This document shows, in pieces, positions 1 through 7,172 of a DNA stretch of 13,541 nucleotides. The stretch is from CAYQLT01 sp964418425 (lineage in GTDB: Bacteria > Bacillota > Limnochordia > Limnochordales > Geochordaceae), in contig CAYQLT010000066.1 of the NCBI GenBank assembly GCA_964418425.1, positions 1 to 13,541 on the forward strand, given 5' to 3'. Made by a program: the position numbers and the translations under genes. Position 1 is the stretch's first letter, and the number at the start of each line of letters is the position of its first letter. Below the pieces are notes generated by a model. That model saw only the letters and a program-made list of their open reading frames with translations. It ran no database searches and had not been told where the DNA came from.

Positions 1-1139
1 CCTTCCGCAAAGCGCGTGATGGAGAAGGCCCGCAGGTCCAGGTAGGTGCACTGGCCCGTCGTGACCCATTCGGCCACGGCCTCGCCGGTCGCCGGGCTCA
101 GCTTGAAGGAGTTGCCGCTGCCGCCCACCACGTGCACCAGCCCCGGCACCCCGGGAACCTCCCCGAAGATCAGGTGGAAGTCGGGGCTGATGCCGTCAAT
201 GCCCAGCCACGAACGCACCCGGGTCGCACCCCGCAGCCAGGCGAAGCGCTTGCCCAGATTCTCGGCCATCTCCGCCTCAAACAGCAGGGGCGGGTGCGGG
301 TCGTAGGCATCGGGATCCGGCTCCTCGGCCACCAGCGCCTCGTTTTCGCCCGTGCCGCCGCCGCAAAGGGCCAGGCCCGCCGCATCGGGACGGCAGTAGG
401 TCAGCGTGGTCAGGTCCACCCAGGTTGGCGAATGGGCGGTGTAGTGGCCGGGCAGCGGCCGGAAGGCGGCCATCTGGACCGCTCCCGGGTGAACAGGAAG
501 GTCGATGCCCGCCATTTCCCCTATCCGGCGCGCCCAGGCGCCCGAAGCGTTGACCACGTGGCGGCAGCGGAGAATGCCCCGCGGGGTCGTCACCTGCCAG
601 CCGCCGTGGACGGCCTCAAGTCCCGTCACCGGGGTCTCCAGCTGCACCTGCACGCCCAGCCGCCGGGCGGCGCCGATGAACGCCTGGGTGGTCGCGTACG
701 GATCCGCGTAGCCGGCCGACTCCTCAAAGCAGGCCAGCGCAAGACCGTCGGGGACAAGCCCTGCGAGCCGCTCCTCAACCTCCTTCAGCTCGGTGACCTG
801 CGTGCGCAGGCCCAGCCGCTGCTGCATCTCCACTACCCGGCGCAGGGTGTCCGCATCCTCCGGGCCCACGAAGACGAACAGCCCGTTTTGGACGAAGTCG
901 GTGGGCGCGCCCAGCTCGTCGGCCAGCGACGGCCACCGCTCGGCGGCCCGCAGGGCCAGGCGCACCATGGACTCGTTGGAATAGTGGCAACGGATGATCC
1001 CGCCCGAAACTCCGGACGCCCCGCTTCCCGGATGGGACTTATCGAGAACCACCACCTCCCGCCCCGCTCGGGCCAGGTGGTAGGCGGCGCTCGCCCCGTG
1101 AACCCCGGCCCCGATCACCACCACGTCGGCGTGTCGCAT
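1..1139 (-). CDS. FAD-dependent amine/amino-acid oxidoreductase (DAO family), C-terminus cut by window edge
   Basis: This is a cytoplasmic flavoprotein of the D-amino-acid/sarcosine/glycine oxidase superfamily, which oxidises a C-N bond of an amine or amino acid using FAD. Reading from the ATG at 1139, the N-terminus is MRHADVVVIGAGVHGASAAY, a Rossmann FAD-binding fold with GxGxxG at residues 9-14. An ADP-ribose-binding acidic strand end (VVVLDK) follows, and then an SGGIIRCHYSNESM segment like the one that lines the flavin in sarcosine-oxidase-type members. Near the right end of the protein, GGSGNSFKLSPATGEAVAEW matches the conserved C-terminal FAD-binding GxG-F-xxxP-xxG signature. About 379 codons are visible and the last residues (ITRFAEG) are typical of the extreme C-terminus, so little is missing. 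A GGAGGAG ribosome binding site lies about 10 bases upstream. The gene follows the FtsA-like gene on the same strand with a 166-base gap. The substrate cannot be decided from sequence. Confidence 0.85.
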   Translation of the reverse strand, partial: MRHADVVVIGAGVHGASAAYHLARAGREVVVLDKSHPGSGASGVSGGIIRCHYSNESMVRLALRAAERWPSLADELGAPTDFVQNGLFVFVGPEDADTLRRVVEMQQRLGLRTQVTELKEVEERLAGLVPDGLALACFEESAGYADPYATTQAFIGAARRLGVQVQLETPVTGLEAVHGGWQVTTPRGILRCRHVVNASGAWARRIGEMAGIDLPVHPGAVQMAAFRPLPGHYTAHSPTWVDLTTLTYCRPDAAGLALCGGGTGENEALVAEEPDPDAYDPHPPLLFEAEMAENLGKRFAWLRGATRVRSWLGIDGISPDFHLIFGEVPGVPGLVHVVGGSGNSFKLSPATGEAVAEWVTTGQCTYLDLRAFSITRFAE

Positions 1140-1154
1140 CGAGCTCAAGCCTCC

Positions 1155-1168
1155 TCCCGGGCCCGGGA
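1155..1168. repeat. 14-bp perfect palindrome next to the oxidoreductase ribosome binding site
   Basis: TCCCGGGCCCGGGA is a perfect palindrome. Its edge overlaps the GGGAGGAGG ribosome binding site of the minus-strand oxidoreductase gene. It could be a repressor site or an RNA structure that hides the ribosome binding site. In such GC-rich DNA a chance origin is also possible. Confidence 0.45.
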
Positions 1169-1169
1169 A

Positions 1170-1197
1170 GCCCGTGGCTCGCCGCGGGGCCACGGGC
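1170..1197. repeat. Inverted repeat, 9-bp perfect stem with 10-base loop
   Basis: GCCCGTGGC at 1170-1178 pairs perfectly with GCCACGGGC at 1189-1197. In the minus-strand transcript it lies between the FtsA-like gene and the oxidoreductase. It is not followed by a U-run on that strand, so it is not a classical terminator. It could be an attenuating or RNA-stabilising hairpin between two genes. Confidence 0.45.
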
Positions 1198-1305
1198 CCG
1201 GCGCGGGCCAGGCTCCGGGGCACGCCGGTCCGGCTTTGCCCTGCCCCGGCAGCCCCGAATTCCGGAATCGGTAAGGAAATACGTGGGTCGCCCCTGGTCC
1301 CCTGT

Positions 1306-3699
1306 CTAATCCGCCGCGGGATGGCGATTCTCACCTGGCTGCCGGCACGAAGAGCGGGTATCGGGCGCATGGGACGGCTCCCAGCCCCAGCTAACCTCGT
1401 CGCCGGCCTTGAGAGGGGTGGTGAACTGCGCTTCCTGCCCGTTGACCCGTATCCAGAACCTTCCCGAAGCTTGCCCTCCATCCGGTGGCCGGGGGTCGAC
1501 GACCCGAAAGAGGTCCACGACCATCGGGGGGAGGTCCGGTGGCAACTGCAACTGCACCCGGTCGCCGTCGCGCAGGGGTGCGTCCGGATGGGATGGTTGG
1601 CCGTTGAGCAGGATCCGCGCGCAGGGCGTCAGGTCAAGCCGGACAGGATGGCCGTTGACCACCAGGGGGAGCTCCAGTTTGGCGGCCTCCAGAAACTCCC
1701 GGCGAGATAGGAGCGCCCGAACGGTGAACCCGGCGTCCGCCTCCTGGAACGGTGCCTCGACCTGTGCGGCACTCTCGTTCGCCCCTTCCTCAGGGCCCCC
1801 AGGCTGAAGTGGGGTTGCGGGCCTTTCCACGGCGGTTTCAGGCAGGCGGCAGTCGATGCGGTCTCCGGAGCGGAGGAGGTGGTCCGGGCCGGCCGGTTCT
1901 CCGTTGACCCACACCCGGGCTTGAGCGGGGCGAAGCTCGCAGGGCGTATCGTTCACCCAGACGCGCAGGGGCGGGGAGACGAGGGGGGTGCGACCGTCCC
2001 AGATGCCAAGTTTCTTGAGCACCTCGCCTACCGTGTTGGGCAGGCGGATCTCCAGTCGGCTTCGGTCGGCCACGGCAGTCTCGGGAGAGACGGCTCGCCC
2101 GTCCAGCCGGATCTCAGGCGCGATCTCCACCGGCCGTCCCTGGATCACCAGCGCCAGGGGAGGCGGTATCTGGCAGATGTCTGCCACCGTGGCCGAGGCA
2201 TCCCGCCCCCGCCGGGCCGGTTCCACTTCCAGGTGGTCGCCTGCCTGTACCCAGTCGCCCGGCGAGGCCATCTGCCCGTTTTTTCGCACCACGGCAGGCC
2301 TCCCCTCTTCCCCCGCCACCGTCACCAGCTGCCCGTTGACCTCTACCGTGAGGCTTGCGCCCGGGAGGGCCAAGAGGTCGCGGGGTTCCAGGCCGGCGGC
2401 TGCGAGGACGTCGTAGACCGTGGCCCGGGCCCCATCGCCGAATGCGAGCACCTTTCGGCCATTGACTTGCACGGCCAGCGGGAGGAGACCCTTGCCCCGC
2501 CAGGCCACCACGGCGATGCCAAGGGGGGTGATGGCATCTGGCCCCCCCAACACCTCCTCGAACCCCACCACGCCTTCGGTGCCCCGCCGATCCCGGCAGA
2601 CGACGCGGCCGGGACCCACCCCGGTCGCCTCGGCCAAGGCCTCGGGCAGGCCGGGTGTGAGGCTGCCGCCACCTACCAGCAGGATGGCTTCGGGCGCCTG
2701 ACCGCCGTTGAGACGCAGGCATTCCGCGGCGATCCGGGAGGCAAGGGGGACGACCGCCTCGGCCACCACCTCCAGCACCTCTTCGCGAGCCAGGGTCCGG
2801 CGCCCGCCCAGCACGTCGGCCACCTGCAGCTCGCCAGGATTGCCGCGCAGCGCCCGTTTGAGTCGCTCGGCCTCTCGCAGGTCCAGCAGGTACCGCCGGG
2901 CCAGGTGATGGGTGACCCGGTCGCCGGCCTCGGCCACCATGCCGTAGGCGATGACCCTCCCGGCGCGGGTGAGCGCAAGGTCAGAGGTGCCGGCCCCTAC
3001 GTCCACCAGGGCAAGGTTCAGGTGGCGCAGAGTCGCGGGGACGGCGAGCTCCAGGGCGGCGATGGGTTCCAGGGTCAGGCTGCCCGGCTGCAGGCCCACC
3101 CGATCCAGCACGGCCAGCAGCGCATCCAATACCCGCCGCGGAAGAAAGGTGCCGATGACGTCCACCTCCAGCCATCGGCCTCGCTGCCCCACCGGCTGGC
3201 CCACCGGTAGGCCGTCCAGCCGGTATTCGACCACCTGGTAGCCCGCGCCCAGGTAGCCCTCCGCGGCGCCTGCCCCCGATTCACCCGCCGAGCGGCGGAA
3301 AGGGCGGGAGGCGGTTCGGGCGGCTTCCTGCAATGCCTCCATCTCCAGTGCGCGAACGTCGGTCTCGCCGATGCCGACAGCCGCTGGCAGGCGCCGCCGT
3401 GCCGAACCCACGGCGGTCTTCAAGCTTCGTCCGGCAGCGGCAACGGCCGCGCGGGCGGGCAGCGGCCCGGGGTACTGCTGTCGCAGCTCCCCGAGCACGC
3501 GACGCACTGTCTGTGCAACCTGCTCCACGCTCTCGATTTGGCCATCCCGCATGGCTTGCGGAATCTGGGGCTGAATCGCAGCAGCCAGAACCCGCAGGAG
3601 CGTCGTTTCCGAACCGGGCTCGGGGGCGGCCAGCAGTCCTGCCACTTTGTGGGTTCCGATGTCCAGCGCAAGTAGCGGCGTGCCGTCCGTACCCTGCAC
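1306..3699 (-). CDS. FtsA/PilM-like actin-fold ATPase with C-terminal beta-grasp-like repeats
   Basis: This protein of 797 residues has an N-terminal half with the actin/Hsp70/FtsA ATPase fold. The phosphate-1 motif is LALDIGTHK (residues 10-18). An FtsA-type 1C region spans about 35-215 (QAMRDGQIESVEQVAQTVRR, then VDVIGTFLPRRVLDALL). The phosphate-2 motif is LVDVGAGTSD (231-240) and the adenosine motif is LLVGGGSLTPG (340-350). From about residue 405 the protein changes into repeated modules containing VNG...NG...GD motifs, for example VNGRKV, VNGEPA...SGDRID, LNGQPS...DGDRVQL and VNGQEA...AGDEVSW. These resemble ThiS/MoaD-like beta-grasp units. Ordinary FtsA is about 400-450 residues and ends in a membrane-binding helix, which I do not see here. 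The GTG start at 3699 was chosen because GGGAGGT lies 8 bases upstream and the ATPase fold starts at once; a longer reading from 3981 would add 94 non-homologous residues. Role unknown; a cytoskeletal or scaffold function is an inference. Confidence 0.8.
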   Translation of the reverse strand: MQGTDGTPLLALDIGTHKVAGLLAAPEPGSETTLLRVLAAAIQPQIPQAMRDGQIESVEQVAQTVRRVLGELRQQYPGPLPARAAVAAAGRSLKTAVGSARRRLPAAVGIGETDVRALEMEALQEAARTASRPFRRSAGESGAGAAEGYLGAGYQVVEYRLDGLPVGQPVGQRGRWLEVDVIGTFLPRRVLDALLAVLDRVGLQPGSLTLEPIAALELAVPATLRHLNLALVDVGAGTSDLALTRAGRVIAYGMVAEAGDRVTHHLARRYLLDLREAERLKRALRGNPGELQVADVLGGRRTLAREEVLEVVAEAVVPLASRIAAECLRLNGGQAPEAILLVGGGSLTPGLPEALAEATGVGPGRVVCRDRRGTEGVVGFEEVLGGPDAITPLGIAVVAWRGKGLLPLAVQVNGRKVLAFGDGARATVYDVLAAAGLEPRDLLALPGASLTVEVNGQLVTVAGEEGRPAVVRKNGQMASPGDWVQAGDHLEVEPARRGRDASATVADICQIPPPLALVIQGRPVEIAPEIRLDGRAVSPETAVADRSRLEIRLPNTVGEVLKKLGIWDGRTPLVSPPLRVWVNDTPCELRPAQARVWVNGEPAGPDHLLRSGDRIDCRLPETAVERPATPLQPGGPEEGANESAAQVEAPFQEADAGFTVRALLSRREFLEAAKLELPLVVNGHPVRLDLTPCARILLNGQPSHPDAPLRDGDRVQLQLPPDLPPMVVDLFRVVDPRPPDGGQASGRFWIRVNGQEAQFTTPLKAGDEVSWGWEPSHAPDTRSSCRQPGENRHPAAD

Positions 3700-3707
3700 T
3701 GGCTGGT

Positions 3708-3714
3708 ACCTCCC
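3708..3714 (-). promoter_or_regulatory. Ribosome binding site fixing the FtsA-like start
   Basis: GGGAGGT on the minus strand, 8 bases before the GTG at 3699. It supports this start over in-frame upstream codons that would run into the two-component remnant. Confidence 0.7.
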
Positions 3715-3843
3715 GGCTTGCAGGGTCCCGTTGGGCTTGCTGCGGCCGCATGAACCTTGCCACGGCGGCGCCGGGCTTGCTTGCGGCCACGCTGGGCGCG
3801 CCCGCCGGCCATGATGGTTCGAGGCAGGGGCGGATGTCCCTCT

Positions 3844-4122
3844 GGCGCAGGAGCGCGGTCGGTCCGTGTGCGCGTCGCACCTTAAGGCAAAGAGGTCGTG
3901 GTTCAGGTGGCGGACGACGGCGTGGGGTTCGATGCGGCGGCGGTGCTGGGCCGGCCTCCCAAAGACAGCCTGGGTCTTCAAGGGATGGCGGAGCGGATGG
4001 AGATGGTGGGAGGCCGTCTGGAGGTCCGCTCGTCACCCGGGCAGGGAACCCTCGTGGAGATGCGGATCCCGTTGCCGCAAGAATCTGAGGCGCCTTGTCC
4101 AGGATACGCGTGGCGGTGGTAG
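3844..4122 (+). pseudogene. Remnant of a NarL-type sensor histidine kinase (C-terminal ATP-binding part)
   Basis: From about 3847 the frame reads AGARSVRVRVAP, then a TAA stop at 3883, then GKEVVVQVADDGVGFD, followed by SLGLQGMAERMEMVGGRLEVRS and PGQGTLVEMRIPLP. These are the end of the N-box region, the G1 box (DDGxGFD) and the G2 box (GLxGMxER...GG, SxPGxGT) of a HATPase_c domain from the NarL/DegS/LiaS-type kinase family. Homology continues across the in-frame TAA, so the stop lies inside the domain. Upstream of about 3844 no kinase sequence is found in any frame, so the sensor, dimerisation domain and phospho-accepting His are missing. The fragment ends at the TAG at 4120-4122 and overlaps the regulator remnant by 28 bases, as in an intact kinase-regulator operon. 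It cannot encode a working kinase. Confidence 0.8.
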
Positions 4123-4199
4123 ACGACCATACCCTGTTCCGGCAGGGGCTGGTGTCGCTTCTCTCCACCTCCCCGGCGGTGGAGGTGATTGGAGAGGTG
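4095..4199 (+). pseudogene. Remnant of a NarL/LuxR-type response regulator (N-terminal receiver part)
   Basis: A TTG at 4095 opens a frame reading SRIRVAVVDDHTLFRQGL, then VSLLSTSPAVEVIGEV. This is the start of a NarL-family receiver domain, including the acidic DD pair and the HTLFRQGL helix. Family similarity stops at about residue 35 (position 4199). The frame stays open to 4502 but continues as low-complexity sequence antisense to the YHS gene. The phospho-accepting Asp, the rest of the receiver and the HTH domain are absent. A GAGG sits four bases before the TTG. Together with the kinase remnant this shows a two-component operon truncated at both ends. Confidence 0.8.
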
Positions 4200-4337
4200 C
4201 CATTGAGGGCCTCATCGACCCGTGTGAGAGGGCCGGGGCGGGCGCTTGAGCGCAGGCCCGCCCTGCCCGCTCGGCGCAGATCGGAAGCTAAAGGGTTACG
4301 CCCGCCGGCTGGCGGGCCTCACGAGGTCGGCGACCCC
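4200..4337. other. Spacer between regulator remnant and YHS gene
   Basis: No gene is seen. The stretch holds only a 7-bp stem hairpin near 4300-4317 (listed separately). It may include the scar of the deletion that removed the rest of the two-component operon. Confidence 0.4.
4300..4317 (-). terminator. Possible weak terminator hairpin after the copA-YHS operon
   Basis: GCCCGCC, a four-base loop, then GGCGGGC make a perfect 7-bp stem 21 bases beyond the YHS stop codon on the minus strand. The minus-strand transcript continues CGUAACCCUUUAGC, which is only weakly U-rich. Placement is right for a terminator, but the U-tract is poor. Confidence 0.35.
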
Positions 4338-4595
4338 TCACCCGCAACAGCCGCAGCCGTGGTGGCGGCCGCCGGCTTCATGGTGGTGATGGTGGCCATG
4401 CCCGCCGTGCCCGCCGTGGTCGTGGTGGTGCTCGTGCCCGCCGCCCGCCTTACCCTTCACGTATCGCTCCGGGTCGGCGTCGAACGCCCGCTTGCACCCT
4501 GATCCGCAGAAGTAATAACGCTGACCCTCATACTCCGACGTGAACTTTGCGGTCTTCTCCTCGACTTCCATCCCGCACGGAAGACAGCGTGCCAT
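4338..4595 (-). CDS. YHS-domain metal-binding protein with His/Cys-rich tail
   Basis: This is an 85-residue protein. The N-terminal YHS domain (about residues 1-47) has the four metal ligands expected for the family: Cys4 and Cys7 in CLPCGM, and Cys30 and Cys34 in YYFCGSGC, followed by FDADPERY. The C-terminal tail (about 53-85) holds 14 histidines, including runs of three and five, and ends in CGCCG. YHS domains accompany copper and mercury ATPases and bind metal; the tail probably adds copper, nickel or zinc buffering. The ATG at 4595 has GGGAGGGG 8 bases upstream (4604-4611). A longer reading from 4655 adds 20 residues without homology. The gene overlaps the end of copA by 68 bases in another frame and is surely in its operon. 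Its role as copper buffer or delivery protein is inferred from domain and context. Confidence 0.85.
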   Translation of the reverse strand: MARCLPCGMEVEEKTAKFTSEYEGQRYYFCGSGCKRAFDADPERYVKGKAGGGHEHHHDHGGHGGHGHHHHHEAGGRHHGCGCCG

Positions 4596-7125
4596 CGTTA
4601 CGACCCCTCCCATTCCCATTGCTGCTGGAGCGCCGTGCAGGCGCCCGCCCTTCACGAAAGCGGAAGCGCCGCAGCCTCAACGCGTTAGAGACCACCGACA
4701 CCGAGCTGAACGCCATGGCCCCACCCGCCAGCACCGGCGACAGGAACCCGGCCGCTGCGACGGGGATGCCTACCGTGTTGTAGAAGAAGGCCCAGAACAG
4801 GTTCTGGTAGACGTTGCGGATGGTGGCCCGGCTCAGCCGGATGCTGTCCACGACGCCCATCAGGTCGCCGCGCATGAGCGTGATGTCGGCCGACTCCATG
4901 GCGACATCGGTGCCGGTGCCGATGGCGAAGCCCACGTCCGCCGTGACCAGCGCCGGCGCATCGTTGATGCCGTCCCCCACCATGCCCACCGTCTTGCCGC
5001 GAGCCTGCAGCTCCTTGACTTTGTCGGCCTTCTGTTGCGGGAGAACCTCGGCGAGGGTGTGCGCCTCGTCGATGCCCACCTGCCGGGCGATGGCCGCCGC
5101 GGTGCGGCGGTTGTCGCCGGTGAGCATGTAGACTTCGATGCCCATCCGCTGAAGCTCCCGGATGGCCTCAGCCGACCCCTCCTTCACCGTGTCGGCCACC
5201 GCCACAACCCCGACCGGACGGCCGTCGACGGCGACGATCATGGCTGTCTTGCCCTGCTCCTCCAGGCGCGCCACATGCGGCTCGGCCTGGGTGACGTCGA
5301 TGCCGCTTTCGGCGAATAGCCGCCGGTTACCCACCAGCACCCGCTGTCCGTTGACCTGAGCCCGGATACCCTGCCCGGGGACGGCCTCGAAGGCGGCGAC
5401 CGGGTCGAGGGTCAGTCCCCTCTCACGGGCGGCCTGGACGATGGCCTGCCCGAGCGGGTGCTCGGAGCCTGCCTCCGCCGAGCCGGCCAGCCGCAGCACC
5501 TGGAGAGCGGCCTGTCCGTCACGGTCCGCACCGGCAGCCAGGGGTGCGACGTCCGTCAGCACCGGCTCACCGCGAGTGATGGTTCCGGTCTTGTCAAGCA
5601 CGACGGCGTTGAGCTTGTGGGCCAGTTCCAGGTACTCGCCCCCCTTGATCAGGATGCCCCGCTCGGCCCCCTTGCCCGTGCCCACCATGATGGAGGTGGG
5701 CGTGGCCAGACCCATCGCGCAGGGGCACGCAATGACCAGCACCGCCACGAAGTTCACCAGCGCCCGGGTGAAGTTGCCGGGGTCGGCCCACAGGTACCAC
5801 ACAAAGAACGTCAGCGTCGCCACCGCGATGACCGCCGGCACGAAGTAGGCGGAAATCTTGTCGGCGTAACGCTGGATGGGCGCCTTGCGGCCCTGGGCCT
5901 CCTCCACGATGCGGATGATCTGCGCAAGCGCGGTGTCCTTGCCCACACGGGTCGCCTCAAAGATGAACCGGCCTGTCTTGTTGACGGTGGCGCCGATGAC
6001 GATGTCGCCGGGGCTCTTGTCGACCGGCATGCTTTCGCCCGTCAGCATGGACTCGTCCACAGCGGAAAAGCCCTCGAGCACAACCCCGTCCACCGGGATC
6101 TTCTCCCCGGGCCGCACCACGATGCGGTCGCCGACCTGTACCTGCTCGACGGGAACGTCCACCTCGGCCCCGTCGCGCAGCACCCGGGCCGTCTTGGCCT
6201 GCAGGCCCATCAGCTTGCGGATGGCCTCGCTGGTTCGGCCCTTGGCCACCGCTTCGAGGTACTTGCCGAGGATGATGAGGGTGATGATGATGGCGCTGGT
6301 CTCGAAATAGACGTGGTGCACACCCGGCACCAGCGGCCCGGCCAGGGTGATCACCAGGCTGTAAAGGTAGGCGGCCGAGGTGCCCATGGCCACCAGCACC
6401 GACATGTTGGCGCTGCGGTTTTTCACGACGTGGTAGCTGTCCCGGTAGAACTGCCAGCCCGCCACGAACTGCACCGGCGTGGCCATGGCCAGCTGGAACC
6501 ACGGGTTGAAGAAGAGGGCCGGCAGCACGTTTCCCAGCGCCGGGAAGAGTTCCCCGAACATGTAAAAGAGAAGCGGCGTGGAGAAAAGGGCGGAGAGCAG
6601 GAACATCCGCCGCTGGTGGCGGATCTCGGCCTCACGTGCCTGCTTTTCTCGGTCTTGGGCCCCCTCGGCCGGGAAGGCCCGGTAGCCCTGGGCTTCGACG
6701 GTCCGGAGGACCTCGTCGTCGGTCAGTTCGCCTACGTACTCGACCGTCGCGGTTTCCGTGGCGAAGTTGACCGTCGCCCGCACCACGGCCGCAAGGCGGG
6801 TGAGCGCCTTTTCGATGCGCTGGGCGCACGAGGCGCAGCTCATGCCCTGGATACGGAAGCGCTTTTGGGCGGTTCGCACCTGGTAGCCGAGGGAGTGGAC
6901 GGCCTCGACCAGCTCGGGCGCGCGCACCCGAGAGGGGTCAAACTCCACGACCGCCTTCTCCAGCGCGAAGTTGACCGTGGCGTCCATCACGCCCTCGGTC
7001 TTCTTGAGCTTCTTTTCGATGCGCAGCGCGCACGAGGCGCAGGTCATCCCACTTATATCGAGAGCGGCTTTGCGCGGTGCCGATGCAGCCCTCGTTTCGG
7101 TAAGTTGCGCCGTCGGAGCCGGCAT
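4528..7125 (-). CDS. copA: Copper-translocating P1B-type ATPase CopA
   Basis: This is an inner-membrane Cu(+) exporter of 865 residues that hydrolyses ATP to move copper out of the cytoplasm. Domains in order: heavy-metal domain 1 with GMTCASC (26-32); heavy-metal domain 2 with GMSCASC (94-100); membrane helices from about 173 to 295; actuator domain with TGES (362-365); the membrane copper site CPC in IACPCAMGLATP (467-469); phosphorylation site DKTGT at Asp511; nucleotide-site HP (556-557); TGDN (669-672); GDGIND (717-722); and final helices with the YN (782-783) and MAFSS (804-808) copper motifs of the P1B-1 subgroup. All key residues are present. The ATG at 7125 has GGAGG 7 bases upstream. 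After the conserved end near LRLRRFR the protein carries about 43 extra residues, rich in Arg, Ser and Gly, that overlap the YHS gene. It is expressed from a CsoR-type regulated promoter. Confidence 0.96.
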   Translation of the reverse strand: MPAPTAQLTETRAASAPRKAALDISGMTCASCALRIEKKLKKTEGVMDATVNFALEKAVVEFDPSRVRAPELVEAVHSLGYQVRTAQKRFRIQGMSCASCAQRIEKALTRLAAVVRATVNFATETATVEYVGELTDDEVLRTVEAQGYRAFPAEGAQDREKQAREAEIRHQRRMFLLSALFSTPLLFYMFGELFPALGNVLPALFFNPWFQLAMATPVQFVAGWQFYRDSYHVVKNRSANMSVLVAMGTSAAYLYSLVITLAGPLVPGVHHVYFETSAIIITLIILGKYLEAVAKGRTSEAIRKLMGLQAKTARVLRDGAEVDVPVEQVQVGDRIVVRPGEKIPVDGVVLEGFSAVDESMLTGESMPVDKSPGDIVIGATVNKTGRFIFEATRVGKDTALAQIIRIVEEAQGRKAPIQRYADKISAYFVPAVIAVATLTFFVWYLWADPGNFTRALVNFVAVLVIACPCAMGLATPTSIMVGTGKGAERGILIKGGEYLELAHKLNAVVLDKTGTITRGEPVLTDVAPLAAGADRDGQAALQVLRLAGSAEAGSEHPLGQAIVQAARERGLTLDPVAAFEAVPGQGIRAQVNGQRVLVGNRRLFAESGIDVTQAEPHVARLEEQGKTAMIVAVDGRPVGVVAVADTVKEGSAEAIRELQRMGIEVYMLTGDNRRTAAAIARQVGIDEAHTLAEVLPQQKADKVKELQARGKTVGMVGDGINDAPALVTADVGFAIGTGTDVAMESADITLMRGDLMGVVDSIRLSRATIRNVYQNLFWAFFYNTVGIPVAAAGFLSPVLAGGAMAFSSVSVVSNALRLRRFRFREGRAPARRSSSNGNGRGRNDGTLSSVRDGSRGEDRKVHVGV

Positions 7126-7144
7126 GGAAGAACCTCCGTTCGAT

Positions 7145-7161
7145 ATACCCGGCAGGGGTAT
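7145..7161. promoter_or_regulatory. CsoR-type copper-responsive operator
   Basis: ATACCC, five bases, GGGTAT: a perfect inverted repeat of the form TACCC-N5-GGGTA. It matches the known B. subtilis copZA operator type bound by CsoR. It sits between the copA promoter and start codon, just downstream of the expected transcription start, where apo-CsoR would block transcription until Cu(+) is bound. No csoR gene is in the window. Confidence 0.8.
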
Positions 7162-7172
7162 CGGCCGGGCGA

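Larger units (their letters stand above)
1140..1305. other. Spacer between the FAD oxidoreductase and the FtsA-like gene
   Basis: This 166-base gap holds the oxidoreductase ribosome binding site and two GC-rich symmetrical elements (listed separately). No convincing -35/-10 pair for the minus strand was found, so the oxidoreductase could be read from the FtsA-like gene promoter or from an unseen promoter. The imperfect palindrome around 1259-1268 (ATTCCGGAAT) is the only AT-containing symmetrical element. Confidence 0.4.

Noticed and set aside
132..1274. Long plus-strand open frame of 380 codons
   Set aside because: It is the antisense shadow of the FAD oxidoreductase, whose FAD-binding motifs read cleanly on the minus strand. 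GC-rich coding DNA often leaves such frames open.
1879..3210. Plus-strand open frame of 443 codons
   Set aside because: It lies antisense to the FtsA-like ATPase, with no recognisable domain and a composition rich in Gly, His, Pro and Arg, as expected for a shadow.
3700..3981. N-terminal extension of the FtsA-like protein to 3981
   Set aside because: The 94 extra residues show no homology and overlap the two-component remnant. The GTG at 3699 has an ideal ribosome binding site and starts right at the ATPase fold.
4278..4287. AGATCGGAAG, identical to the start of a common sequencing adapter
   Set aside because: The match ends after ten bases and does not continue with the adapter sequence, so it is most likely chance and not contamination.
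4353..4450. GGTGGTGAT-like repeats that look like a microsatellite or tandem array
   Set aside because: They are explained by the histidine/glycine codons of the YHS tail on the minus strand.
4338..4502. Continuation of the response-regulator frame across the YHS gene
   Set aside because: Receiver-domain similarity ends near 4199. The rest is low-complexity Ala/Val-rich shadow of the YHS histidine tail.
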